Assembly (NCBI GenBank): GCA_030039715.1
Contig: JASHVA010000171.1
Span: 1 to 17,271, forward strand
Direction: 5' to 3'
From: Thermoplasmata archaeon
Lineage (GTDB): Archaea > Thermoplasmatota > Thermoplasmata > Lutacidiplasmatales > UBA184
Length of the DNA stretch: 17,271 bases
Shown: piece by piece, positions 1-6,644 of the stretch
How positions within the stretch are numbered: position 1 is the first letter of the stretch
Layout: each line of letters begins with the position of its first letter
Translations under genes and position numbers: made by a program
Notes under the pieces: generated by a model
Told to the model about the DNA's origin: nothing
Seen by the model: the letters and a program-made list of their open reading frames with translations, nothing else
Database searches by the model: none

Positions 1-1005
1 GAGCGGGAGCGCCTCCACCAGGTCGAGATCCCGCGTTCGACGTACCATGCCGTCCGGCGCCGGGCCTACGGCGAGGGCTGGCTGCGGGACCGGTACGTCC
101 CGCATCCGATCCCCATGGGTCGGCCGTACGTCACGTTCCTGGTCGCCCGACCGTTCGCCGACCGCGTAGCGGAGTTCGCGCGCGCGGTGGGGGACGACGA
201 CGGGAACGTCGTCCTGTGGAGCGGGGCGCAGCTCGCCGTCGCGGTGTTCTATCATCGCAAGCCCGCGGACGGCAACCGGGCCGCCCAGCGATTGGAGCGG
301 GAGCGGATCGCCGCGCCGCCGCTCGTCCTCACGGTGAGCGCCGACGGTCCGACCGTGCCCGTCTACTTCGACTTCGAGGGGCTGTGGTGCCACCTGGCCG
401 GGTTGGCGGGGACCCTCGCCTATCCTCACGGCCTCGGCGGGACCCTCGAGGGGGGCGGTCGCGAGGAGACGGAAGAGCCGACCGGCCCGCTCTCCTCCCA
501 TCAGCAATGGGCGATAGGCGAACTGCTGCGCCGGCCCTTCACGGCGGCCGAGCAAGGTCGGGGCGGTCACCTCGTGGGTCCGTTCGGCCTCCCCTTCTCC
601 CAGCGCCGCGTCCTGGCAAAGGGCTGGGTGACGCACCGCACGCTCCTCGAGCCGTCCCGGCTGCCACCGTACCAGGGCCGATCAGCCGACCAGGTCGTCC
701 TGATCTCCGGAACTCCCAGGGCCGGGGCGCGCCCCGAGCAGCTGTTCGCGGTCCTGACCCACGAGTGTCGGGTCTTTCCGTTCCTGTTCGTCGTCGGGCC
801 GGATCGCTGGTTGCTCGGTGCCCTCGGCGGGAGCTCGCCGGGCGCGAGTACCGACCCGGACCGACGGGCGGTGCTGCCGACGCTCCGGGAGTCGCTCGAG
901 GGGATCGAGATTCTGCAAGAGGCGGCCTCGGGCTTCTCCTCGCCGGTAGACCACCGATACGAGCGACTGCTTCCCTCCCCCACGACCGCGGCGACGAAGC
1001 CCTGA
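1..1005 (+). CDS. Unrecognised protein, 3' part only (possible winged-helix regulator)
   Basis: The frame is open from the first base of the window to a TGA stop, so the gene starts upstream and the 334 residues seen are its C-terminal part. An in-frame ATG at 115 is probably not the start, because the residues before it read like protein. They include RSTYHAVRRRAYGEGWLRDR, which resembles the recognition helix and wing of a winged-helix DNA-binding domain. The middle has a mixed alpha/beta pattern (VTFLVARPFADR, VVLWSGAQLAVAVFYH), and a Gly/Glu-rich stretch follows. A second domain begins near SHQQWAIGELLRRPF, which could be another helix-turn-helix. There are no membrane segments and no catalytic motif I recognise. 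A transcription regulator is an inference from the helix pattern only; I cannot name the family. A tRNA gene follows 25 bases after the stop. Confidence 0.7.
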   Translation, partial: ERERLHQVEIPRSTYHAVRRRAYGEGWLRDRYVPHPIPMGRPYVTFLVARPFADRVAEFARAVGDDDGNVVLWSGAQLAVAVFYHRKPADGNRAAQRLERERIAAPPLVLTVSADGPTVPVYFDFEGLWCHLAGLAGTLAYPHGLGGTLEGGGREETEEPTGPLSSHQQWAIGELLRRPFTAAEQGRGGHLVGPFGLPFSQRRVLAKGWVTHRTLLEPSRLPPYQGRSADQVVLISGTPRAGARPEQLFAVLTHECRVFPFLFVVGPDRWLLGALGGSSPGASTDPDRRAVLPTLRESLEGIEILQEAASGFSSPVDHRYERLLPSPTTAATKP

Positions 1006-1010
1006 TATCT
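1003..1010 (+). promoter_or_regulatory. Possible TATA box of the tRNA-Arg gene
   Basis: TGATATCT lies about 25 bases before the mature 5' end of the tRNA, the usual distance for an archaeal TATA box. It overlaps the TGA stop of the preceding gene. It is the only AT-rich patch in the short gap. The match is short, so this is inference. Confidence 0.35.
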
Positions 1011-1030
1011 CGGCCGCGCGGTCGTTCGAG

Positions 1031-1105
1031 GGGCGCGTAGCCTAGCTTGGATAGGGCATCGGGTTCCTAACCCGGGGGTCGAGGGTTCAAATCCCTCCGC
1101 GCCCG
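1031..1105 (+). tRNA. tRNA-Arg (anticodon CCT)
   Basis: A complete cloverleaf folds by eye. The acceptor stem is GGGCGCG (1031-1037) with CGCGCCC (1098-1104), and the discriminator is G1105. The D arm is 1040-1057. The anticodon stem is TCGGG (1059-1063) with CCCGG (1071-1075), closed by one T-G pair. The loop TTCCTAA (1064-1070) places CCT at 1066-1068, which reads the AGG arginine codon. The variable loop is GGGTC. The T arm is GAGGG-TTCAAAT-CCCTC (1081-1097). There is no intron and no encoded CCA, so CCA would be added after transcription. It sits alone between two protein genes on the same strand. Confidence 0.96.
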
Positions 1106-1154
1106 CTTCGTCGAACCGCCGGAGCGGGGTACCCCAGCGCTTGCGGGCGAGAAG

Positions 1155-1162
1155 CCTATAGG
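1155..1162 (+). promoter_or_regulatory. Possible TATA box for the GltD-like gene
   Basis: CCTATAGG is the only TATA-like patch between the tRNA and the next gene. Transcription starting about 25 bases downstream (near 1184) would give a leader of about 30 bases. A GGAG at 1201-1204, 11 bases before the ATG, is a weak ribosome-binding candidate. Confidence 0.35.
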
Positions 1163-1215
1163 GACTGGCGAAGTCGGCTCGGCACAACTCGGACACACGG
1201 GGAGTCGGGAAGTCG

Positions 1216-2646
1216 ATGGACCGTTACGAGAGAGTGCCGATCCGGGAGGAAAACCGGGAGGAGCGAATCGAGAAGTTCGCCCTGATCGATCAGCCGTATA
1301 CTCTGGAAGAGGCAGTGCTCGAGGGCCAACGGTGCCTCGAATGCGCGATGCCGTACTGCGTGCAGGGCTGCCCCATCACGCAGGACTGCCGCGGATACAA
1401 CATCCTGGTCGGACAGCGCGACTTCGACGGCGCCGCGAAGCTGACCCTTCGGGAAAACCCGCTCGCCACGGTCCTCTGCAAGACCTGCTACCACTTCTGC
1501 GAGGACGACTGCATCATGGCCGGCCGGGGCGTCCCGATCGCGATCCGTCATCTGAAGCGCGCAGCGCTCGACTTCGGGAAATCGGACCTCCTCTACGTTC
1601 CGTCGAAGCGGAAGGAGGAGCGGGTCGCCGTGATCGGGGCGGGGCCCGCGGGCCTCATGGCGGCCTGGGACCTCGCGATCCGCGGGCACCCGGTCACGAT
1701 CTTCGAGCACGAAGAGTTCCTCGGCGGCCAGATCAACACGATCCCCCGCTACCACCTCGACCCGGACGACCTCGACACCGACCTCGCGCGATGGAGGAAT
1801 CTCGACATCACGTTCGTCGTCGGGAAGAAGGCCGGGACGGACTACTCGCCGAAGTCGCTCCTCGCCGAGGGATACGAGGCGGTCCTCGTCGCGATCGGGG
1901 CGTCGAAACCGCGGGAGCTCGGGGTCCCGGGGGAGGAGCTCCCCGGCGTGTATCATGCCCTCCCGTTCCTCCTCGCGATGAACAAGCGTCCCGAGGGCAT
2001 CCTCGGCCGGCACGGTCGGAAGATCGTCGTGATCGGAGCCGGAGACGTCGCCCTCGACGCCGCCCGTTCCGCTCGCCGACTCGCGCAGGGAGGAGAGGTG
2101 CAACTCGTTTACCGCCGCGGTCCCAAGGACATGAAGGCGACCGAAGAGGAGAAGTCCGGCGGCGAGATCGAAGGCGTCCGGTACGTCTTCTATCGGTCGC
2201 CGAAGCAGATCGTCGGGACCGACCATGTCGAAGGCCTCGTGGTCCAACGGACGGAGCACGGTCCGCCCGACGCGAAGGGTCGGCGCACCCTCCAAGTCGT
2301 GCCGGGCTCGGACGAGACGATCGACTGCGACATGGTGATCGTCGCGGTCGGGGAGGTCGCGGACGTCTCCGGCTTTGACCCGGACTACGACTTCAAGTTC
2401 GCCTCGATGGGCTGGCCGGAAGGGAAGCGGGAGGACTGGATGACGGATGTCGAGGGCGTCTTCGCGACCGGCGGCCGGTCCGTCGTCCACGCAATGGGCG
2501 CGGGCGAACGCGCGGCCGCCGCGATCGACCGGTACCTCGCGAAGAAGCACGGCCGGGAGCCGGAGCGGCGCCCGGACCCGTTCGGAGGGCCGACCCCGCC
2601 CCCGGAGATCCCGCCGGGATACGGCGGAGCGACCTGGACACCCTGA
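1216..2646 (+). CDS. gltD: GltD-like NAD(P)H-dependent oxidoreductase (glutamate synthase small-subunit family)
   Basis: 476 residues, the usual size for GltD and related NAD(P)H:acceptor flavoproteins, which pass electrons from NAD(P)H through FAD to iron-sulfur clusters. The N-terminal part carries two cysteine sets: C40, C43, C48 and C52 (plus C58), then C88, C91, C95 and C99, as in the cluster-binding domain of the family. The FAD fold starts at VAVIGAGPAG (137-146). The NAD(P)H fold starts at VVIGAGDVAL (271-280). The usual C-terminal FAD motif, GD followed by a short loop, is changed here: residues 416-430 read FATGGRSVVHAMGAG, lacking the Asp and about five loop residues. No large glutamate synthase subunit (gltB) is in the window. 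The protein may therefore serve another acceptor, such as ferredoxin, as in SudA/NfnB-type enzymes; the partner is unknown. The C-terminal tail (446-476) is proline-rich. Family confidence is high; the physiological role is uncertain. Confidence 0.9.
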   Translation: MDRYERVPIREENREERIEKFALIDQPYTLEEAVLEGQRCLECAMPYCVQGCPITQDCRGYNILVGQRDFDGAAKLTLRENPLATVLCKTCYHFCEDDCIMAGRGVPIAIRHLKRAALDFGKSDLLYVPSKRKEERVAVIGAGPAGLMAAWDLAIRGHPVTIFEHEEFLGGQINTIPRYHLDPDDLDTDLARWRNLDITFVVGKKAGTDYSPKSLLAEGYEAVLVAIGASKPRELGVPGEELPGVYHALPFLLAMNKRPEGILGRHGRKIVVIGAGDVALDAARSARRLAQGGEVQLVYRRGPKDMKATEEEKSGGEIEGVRYVFYRSPKQIVGTDHVEGLVVQRTEHGPPDAKGRRTLQVVPGSDETIDCDMVIVAVGEVADVSGFDPDYDFKFASMGWPEGKREDWMTDVEGVFATGGRSVVHAMGAGERAAAAIDRYLAKKHGREPERRPDPFGGPTPPPEIPPGYGGATWTP

Positions 2647-2658
2647 GCCGTCCGGCTC
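2645..2658. terminator. Inverted repeat at the convergent junction, starting in the gltD stop codon
   Basis: GAGCCG-TC-CGGCTC is a perfect 6-base inverted repeat whose left arm begins inside the TGA stop. It lies in the 28-base gap between two genes that converge. No T run follows on either strand, so it may protect the 3' end or be chance in GC-rich DNA rather than terminate transcription. Confidence 0.35.
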
Positions 2659-2674
2659 GCCGTCCCGGCGGCCC

Positions 2675-4240
2675 TCAGCTCGCGGAGAGCAACCGATACG
2701 GCGTGGAGGGATCGGATCGGTCGAGCAGGTACGGCGGAGTCTCGGGCCGGATCCCGGCGATCAGGGTCTGACCGTGCAGGTGGAGGACGCGGAGGTGCTG
2801 CTCTACGCCCGGAAGCAGCGCCTGGCTGAACGGGTCGACGCGTCGGCCGAAGCCGATGCCGTGGAATCGGGGGAGACGGGCGTAGCGGGACACCACGAGC
2901 GGGATCGTGGACTCTGCGTAGACGTTCCCGCTCTGCGTGGAGAGCGCGCGGAGTCCGTCGAGCGAGAGGAGGAAGAGCGCGCGTCGATCGCCGGCCGTCT
3001 CTTGCAGGAACTTGAACGCGTCGGGGAAGAGCGGCTCGATCGGCGGCGCGTCGGCCGTTCGAGTGTCTCCGCCCGTGCGCATCTCGCGCCGGACGGGCAG
3101 AACCACTCGGTGGAGCGCCCCGAGCGAAGGGTCGGCGCCACCGGCCGAAAGGATCCGCAGGTGATCGGCGAGCGCCGCGGGGGGAAGTTGGGGACCGAGC
3201 ACATCCAGGACCTCCGCGGGAGAGGTCGACGCGGGCGGGATCCAGACCACTCGGTTCCCCGCGAGCACGGCCGCGGCGACCATCGGGTAGGCGAGCACCT
3301 CCACGAACTGGTTCGGCGTCAGCTCGTCCAGCTCGACTCCGGTCAGGCCCCGGTCCCGCAGCCGTCCGAAGGCCCGGGCGAACGCCCGCGAGCCCGGCCA
3401 GGCCCCTTCGCGCGGGTCGCCGTCGTCCGGGTCGGGCGGACGGTCCGGAATCCAGCTCGCGGAGGATGCGGGCGGCGGAGTATAGAACTCGCCGCCTTCG
3501 AGCGACACGACGTGCCGACCGGTGGCGAGGTCGCCTCCCCGCAGCTTCTCGACGTCGAGGGTCCGTACGACCCCGCAGTCGGTGGGCTCGTGCCCCAATC
3601 GGACGACGCCGTCCGCGAGGGTTTCCATCCCTTCGAGGTTCTCGGTGGCGAGCGAGAGCACGAGGTGCACCGGAAGCTCCCCCAGCCGGTCCTGGAGTGT
3701 ACGAGTCGAGGCGCCAAGCTGCGTGGACAGGGCGCCGGTGGCGGCGTGTCCTCGGAACAGGTCCTCGCTCCCCCGGTCCCAGGAGTCGACGAAGATGCAG
3801 CCGCCTCCGGCCGTCGCCAGTCGCTGGATCGCATCCGCGAGCTCGGGCGGGTACTGGTCGGCCGGGGTCGCCCCGACCGGCGCGAACGAAACGGGCACCG
3901 CGGCCGCCGTCCCGGCGAGCGTGCCGCCGGTGCCTTCGATCGCCCGAGGGTCGACGAGGAGGAGAGAGACCATCGGATTTCCCGGGTCGCCCGCGTTGGG
4001 CGGCGGGGTCAGGACGCGGTAGGCGACGAACATCGTCGGCTCTCGCATACGCGCGATCATTGCCCGGAGGAGGGAGCTCTTCCCCGCCCCGGGCGGTCCG
4101 ACCACGAGCAACAGGCGCGGGCTCGAACCGGAAACTAGCGCGACGAGGTGGTCGACCACCGAGGTAGAGGGCCGGCCGGCGAGCGGCGGGACGTCGGAGC
4201 GGGGCGCGGTCACTGGGGCACCGGGCGGTGCCATGCGCAT
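2675..4240 (-). CDS. RecA/KaiC-superfamily P-loop ATPase, GvpD-like
   Basis: 521 residues. Walker A is GPPGAGKS at 48-55 (K54). A Walker B-like strand, CIFVDSWD, covers 148-155 (D152). It is followed by VVRTLDVEKLRGGDL (223-237), which resembles the segment before the last strands in KaiC-type ATPases. The second half (about 320-500) looks like a second, degenerate RecA fold. It has a hydrophobic strand at 329-336 with no P-loop, and a Walker B-like ALFLLSLDGL at 421-430. Length and layout fit archaeal proteins related to GvpD, which controls gas-vesicle genes in haloarchaea, but no gas-vesicle genes are visible here. The protein is soluble and has no signal peptide. It is divergent from the PadR-ABC operon and shares its AT-rich promoter region. 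The start is the upstream ATG of two (residues 1 and 3); no clear ribosome-binding site is seen. A nucleotide-dependent regulator is an inference. Confidence 0.8.
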   Translation of the reverse strand: MRMAPPGAPVTAPRSDVPPLAGRPSTSVVDHLVALVSGSSPRLLLVVGPPGAGKSSLLRAMIARMREPTMFVAYRVLTPPPNAGDPGNPMVSLLLVDPRAIEGTGGTLAGTAAAVPVSFAPVGATPADQYPPELADAIQRLATAGGGCIFVDSWDRGSEDLFRGHAATGALSTQLGASTRTLQDRLGELPVHLVLSLATENLEGMETLADGVVRLGHEPTDCGVVRTLDVEKLRGGDLATGRHVVSLEGGEFYTPPPASSASWIPDRPPDPDDGDPREGAWPGSRAFARAFGRLRDRGLTGVELDELTPNQFVEVLAYPMVAAAVLAGNRVVWIPPASTSPAEVLDVLGPQLPPAALADHLRILSAGGADPSLGALHRVVLPVRREMRTGGDTRTADAPPIEPLFPDAFKFLQETAGDRRALFLLSLDGLRALSTQSGNVYAESTIPLVVSRYARLPRFHGIGFGRRVDPFSQALLPGVEQHLRVLHLHGQTLIAGIRPETPPYLLDRSDPSTPYRLLSAS

Positions 4241-4303
4241 TCGGTCACTTGGAGTTGTCGAACTTCTCGGGCGAGGTTCCGTGGCGGTCGCGGGGGCCGA
4301 GCA

Positions 4304-4312
4304 ACTTATATC
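4304..4312 (+). promoter_or_regulatory. TATA box of the PadR-ABC operon, possibly shared with the divergent ATPase gene
   Basis: The AT-rich core TTATAT (4306-4311) is in an otherwise GC-rich gap. Its centre is about 25 bases before the PadR ATG at 4334, so transcription would start at or next to the ATG and the mRNA would be leaderless. Read on the minus strand it is GATATAAG, a good TATA box for the ATPase gene, giving a leader of about 40 bases. Confidence 0.6.
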
Positions 4313-4330
4313 GAATTATGTACATAACTC
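4313..4330. promoter_or_regulatory. Operator-like palindrome before the PadR gene
   Basis: GAATTATGTACATAACTC contains a perfect 12-base palindrome, TTATGTACATAA (4316-4327), extended by two more pairs either side of one mismatch. It fills the space between the TATA box and the start codon, where a bound repressor would block initiation. PadR-family repressors commonly bind inverted ATGT/ACAT half-sites, and both halves are here (ATGTACAT at 4318-4325). Autoregulation by the adjacent PadR protein is the simplest reading. Confidence 0.6.
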
Positions 4331-4333
4331 GGC

Positions 4334-4885
4334 ATGCCTCGCAGCCGCCCGTTCCGAGGACCGCGCCCCGGTCGGATCCTGGGTCTCTACGCGCTCGCCG
4401 TCATGGACCGGGACGGGCCGATCTACGGATATTCGCTCGCCGAGCGGGTCTCGTCCAAGACCGAGGGCGCCTGGCGGCCGGCCGCGGGGGCGGTCTATCC
4501 CGCGCTCCAGGCCCTGGTGACTCGGGGCCTCGCCCGCTCGGGAACCGACGGTCGGCGGCGGGTCTACCGGATCACCGCGGCGGGACGGGCGTTCCTGGGA
4601 CGGATTCGGCGCGGCTGGATGAGCGGCGGGGCGGGCGGTCCCGACCTCGGCCTCCTGTGGTCCGAGATCGCGGGAGAGGGAGACCCCGGCCAGCACCTCC
4701 TGCGCCACCTTCGGCGGCACCTGGACGGGATCGCGGCATACGCGGAGCGGAACCCCGACGCCCGCGCCGGTGCGACCTCGTTCCGAGAGCAGATCCTGGC
4801 CGAGCTCGACGTCGCGCGCGCCCGAGTGTCCGCCGTACGCCCGGAGGAGACTCGGTCGTCCGAGCGACCCCGGAGGGCCGGGTGA
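4334..4885 (+). CDS. PadR-family transcriptional regulator
   Basis: 183 residues. The N-terminal winged helix (about 12-85) has the family pattern: a hydrophobic first helix (ILGLYALAVM), then GPIYGYSLAERV, then the W-P-G-x-YPAL segment WRPAAGAVYPALQALVTRGL, then the wing RRRVYRITAAGRAFL. The C-terminal part (about 105-170) is helical and rich in Arg, Glu and Leu, as in the PadR dimerisation region. The start is ATG 4334, just after the operator and 25 bases after the TATA box. The gene's last codon overlaps the GTG start of the ABC ATPase, so the regulator and exporter are one operon. PadR proteins usually repress efflux pumps and are released by the pump substrate; the ligand here is unknown. 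Confidence 0.92.
   Translation: MPRSRPFRGPRPGRILGLYALAVMDRDGPIYGYSLAERVSSKTEGAWRPAAGAVYPALQALVTRGLARSGTDGRRRVYRITAAGRAFLGRIRRGWMSGGAGGPDLGLLWSEIAGEGDPGQHLLRHLRRHLDGIAAYAERNPDARAGATSFREQILAELDVARARVSAVRPEETRSSERPRRAG
4872..4876 (+). promoter_or_regulatory. Ribosome-binding site that sets the ABC ATPase start
   Basis: GGAGG lies five bases before GTG 4882, inside the end of the PadR gene. It selects this start over the long open frame that runs upstream to 4228. Confidence 0.75.
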
Positions 4886-5880
4886 ACGCGGCCGGGATCG
4901 CGATCGACGTCCGGAACGTCTCGAAGCGGTACGGGACGGAGACGAAGGGCGTCCTCGCGCTCGACCACGTGAGCCTGTCGGTCCCGAAGGGTTCGGTCTT
5001 CGGTCTCCTCGGTCCGAACGGCGCCGGGAAGACGACGCTCATCAAGGTCCTCACCGGGATCAGCGACCTCACGAGCGGAAACGCGACCGTCGCCGGGTTC
5101 GACGTGCGCCGGGAGTCGATGAAGGTCCGGGCTCGGATCGGCTGGGTCGCGGCGGAGGTAATCCTCGACGACGACTTCACGGCGCGCGAGAACCTCTGGC
5201 TCCAGGCGAAGCTCCAGTCGCTGAAGGATTGGGAGCCACGCGCCGAGCTCCTCCTCCAGTACTTCTCGCTCGCGGACCGGGCCGACGACAAGGTCAGCAG
5301 CTACTCGACCGGTATGCGCAAGAAGCTCGAGATCGCCCTCGCGCTCCTGCACCAGCCCGAGGTGATCTTCATGGACGAGCCGACGATCGGGCTCGACGTC
5401 AGCACGCGCCGGATGCTCTGGGACATCGTCACGGGCGTCCACCGCGAGTTCGGCGTGACGGTCCTCCTCACGACGCACTACATCGAAGAGGCCGACGCGC
5501 TCTGCGGTCGGATCGCGATCATCGACCACGGCCGTGTGATCGCCGAGGGGACCCCCTCCGAGCTCAAGGCGCGCGTGAAGGGCGACGTGATCGCGCTGGA
5601 GACGGTCGAGCCGATCGATGTCGGGGCGGTCGGGTCGATCCCCGGCGTAGAGGAGGTCCGACCGCAAGGGAATGAGTGGATGATCCGCGTCGCCTCCGCC
5701 GAGACGGTGCTTCCCCTCCTCCTCGCCTCGGTACGCACGGAGAACGTGCGCCGGGTGAGCGTCGAGAAGCCGAGCCTGGAGACCGTGTTCCTCGACCTCA
5801 CCGGCCGAAGGATCGGGCAGGAGGAGCCGATGCGCGACATCCGGCAGTTCTACGCTCAGATGCGGAGGGCCCGGGCATGA
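4882..5880 (+). CDS. ABC transporter ATP-binding protein (ABC-2/DrrA-type exporter)
   Basis: 332 residues from GTG 4882. All main ATPase motifs are present. Walker A is GPNGAGKTT (44-52). The signature region reads SYSTGMRKKLEIALAL. Walker B is VIFMDEPTIGLD, and the H-loop is TTHYIEEAD. The Q-loop position after helix one reads IGWVAAEVILDDD, where most relatives have VPQE, so the expected glutamine is replaced by alanine. The C-terminal 80 residues are the accessory domain usual in DrrA-like exporters. The open frame before 4882 is the PadR gene read in another frame and is not part of the protein. The ATG of the permease overlaps the stop. The protein works on the cytoplasmic face with the downstream permease to export an unknown substrate, perhaps a drug or lipid-like compound. 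Confidence 0.93.
   Translation: MNAAGIAIDVRNVSKRYGTETKGVLALDHVSLSVPKGSVFGLLGPNGAGKTTLIKVLTGISDLTSGNATVAGFDVRRESMKVRARIGWVAAEVILDDDFTARENLWLQAKLQSLKDWEPRAELLLQYFSLADRADDKVSSYSTGMRKKLEIALALLHQPEVIFMDEPTIGLDVSTRRMLWDIVTGVHREFGVTVLLTTHYIEEADALCGRIAIIDHGRVIAEGTPSELKARVKGDVIALETVEPIDVGAVGSIPGVEEVRPQGNEWMIRVASAETVLPLLLASVRTENVRRVSVEKPSLETVFLDLTGRRIGQEEPMRDIRQFYAQMRRARA
5864..5869 (+). promoter_or_regulatory. Ribosome-binding site of the ABC-2 permease
   Basis: GGAGGG is seven bases before ATG 5877, within the end of the ATPase gene. It supports the start that overlaps the ATPase stop as ATGA. Confidence 0.7.
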
Positions 5881-6644
5881 GGAGCCAGTTCTACGGCCTC
5901 TACCTCCGCGAGATCCTTCGGACGTTCCGCAACCCGTTCGTGCTCCTGGTCACGATCGTCCAGCCGTTCATGTGGCTCGCCTTCTTCGGCTCGAGCTTCG
6001 CGAACGCGCCCCCCTCGGTCATCCAGGCGTTCGCCGAGGGCAACAACTACCTCGCCTTTCTCCTCCCCGGCACGCTCTCGACCTCCATGCTCTCGGTCGG
6101 GATGTTCGGCTCGATGAGCGCGATCCAGGACAAGCGGTTCGGTTTCATGAAGCGCATCCTGATCACTCCGACGTCGAAGGGGGTCGTCTTCCTCACGAAG
6201 GCGCTCGGTTCGGCGACCCGGGGCCTGATCCAGTTCCCGATCATGATCGTCGCGGCGACGATCTTCGGCGTCTCGTTCCACCTCACGGCGCTCGAGTGGG
6301 CCGCGTGGGTCGCGGCGCTCTTCTTCCTGGCGATCGGCTTCTCGAGCCTATTCTTCGCCATCACCGCGTCGTCGACGGACTGGCAGACCCCCGGCGTCGT
6401 GTCGAACTTCATCACGATGCCGCTCATGTTCGCGAGCACCGCGCTCTTCGGCGGTCAGTACTTTCCGGCCTGGATGAAGGCGATCTCGGCCGTGAACCCG
6501 ATCACGTTCTCGGCGCTGCTCGGCCGCGCGTTCGTCCTCGAGACCCCGGTCCCGTGGATCAACCTCGGGTACCTCGCGGCCTTCGCGGGCGTCCTGCTCG
6601 CGATCGGCTGGGTCGTCTCGGCCCGATACCTCAAGGTCGACTGA
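5877..6644 (+). CDS. ABC-2 type transporter permease
   Basis: 255 residues with about six membrane segments, the normal ABC-2 permease form. A short cytoplasmic N-terminus (YLREILRTFRNPF) is followed by a first segment at about 20-37 (VLLVTIVQPFMWLAFFG). After a loop ending NNYLAFLLPG come the paired central segments, including the conserved stretch DKRFGFMKRILITPTSKGVV. The last segment is near the C-terminus (LAAFAGVLLAIGWVVS). It forms the transmembrane channel for the upstream ATPase, probably as a dimer. The start is fixed by the ATGA overlap and a GGAGGG site. The last 14 bases overlap, on the opposite strand, with the end of the GH15 gene. Confidence 0.93.
   Translation: MRSQFYGLYLREILRTFRNPFVLLVTIVQPFMWLAFFGSSFANAPPSVIQAFAEGNNYLAFLLPGTLSTSMLSVGMFGSMSAIQDKRFGFMKRILITPTSKGVVFLTKALGSATRGLIQFPIMIVAATIFGVSFHLTALEWAAWVAALFFLAIGFSSLFFAITASSTDWQTPGVVSNFITMPLMFASTALFGGQYFPAWMKAISAVNPITFSALLGRAFVLETPVPWINLGYLAAFAGVLLAIGWVVSARYLKVD

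Noticed and set aside
1031..1215. tRNA as an integration site for a mobile element
   Set aside because: No integrase, no repeat of the tRNA 3' end in the window, and the next gene is a metabolic enzyme with similar codon use.
1156..2550. 464-codon antisense open frame across gltD
   Set aside because: It is a shadow from GC-rich codon use; the plus-strand protein has full family motifs.
2447..4138. 563-codon plus-strand open frame across the RecA-like ATPase
   Set aside because: It has no domain pattern; the minus strand has Walker motifs.
4228..4881. Long N-terminal extension of the ABC ATPase open frame
   Set aside because: It is the PadR gene read in another frame. GTG 4882 has a GGAGG site and overlaps the PadR stop.
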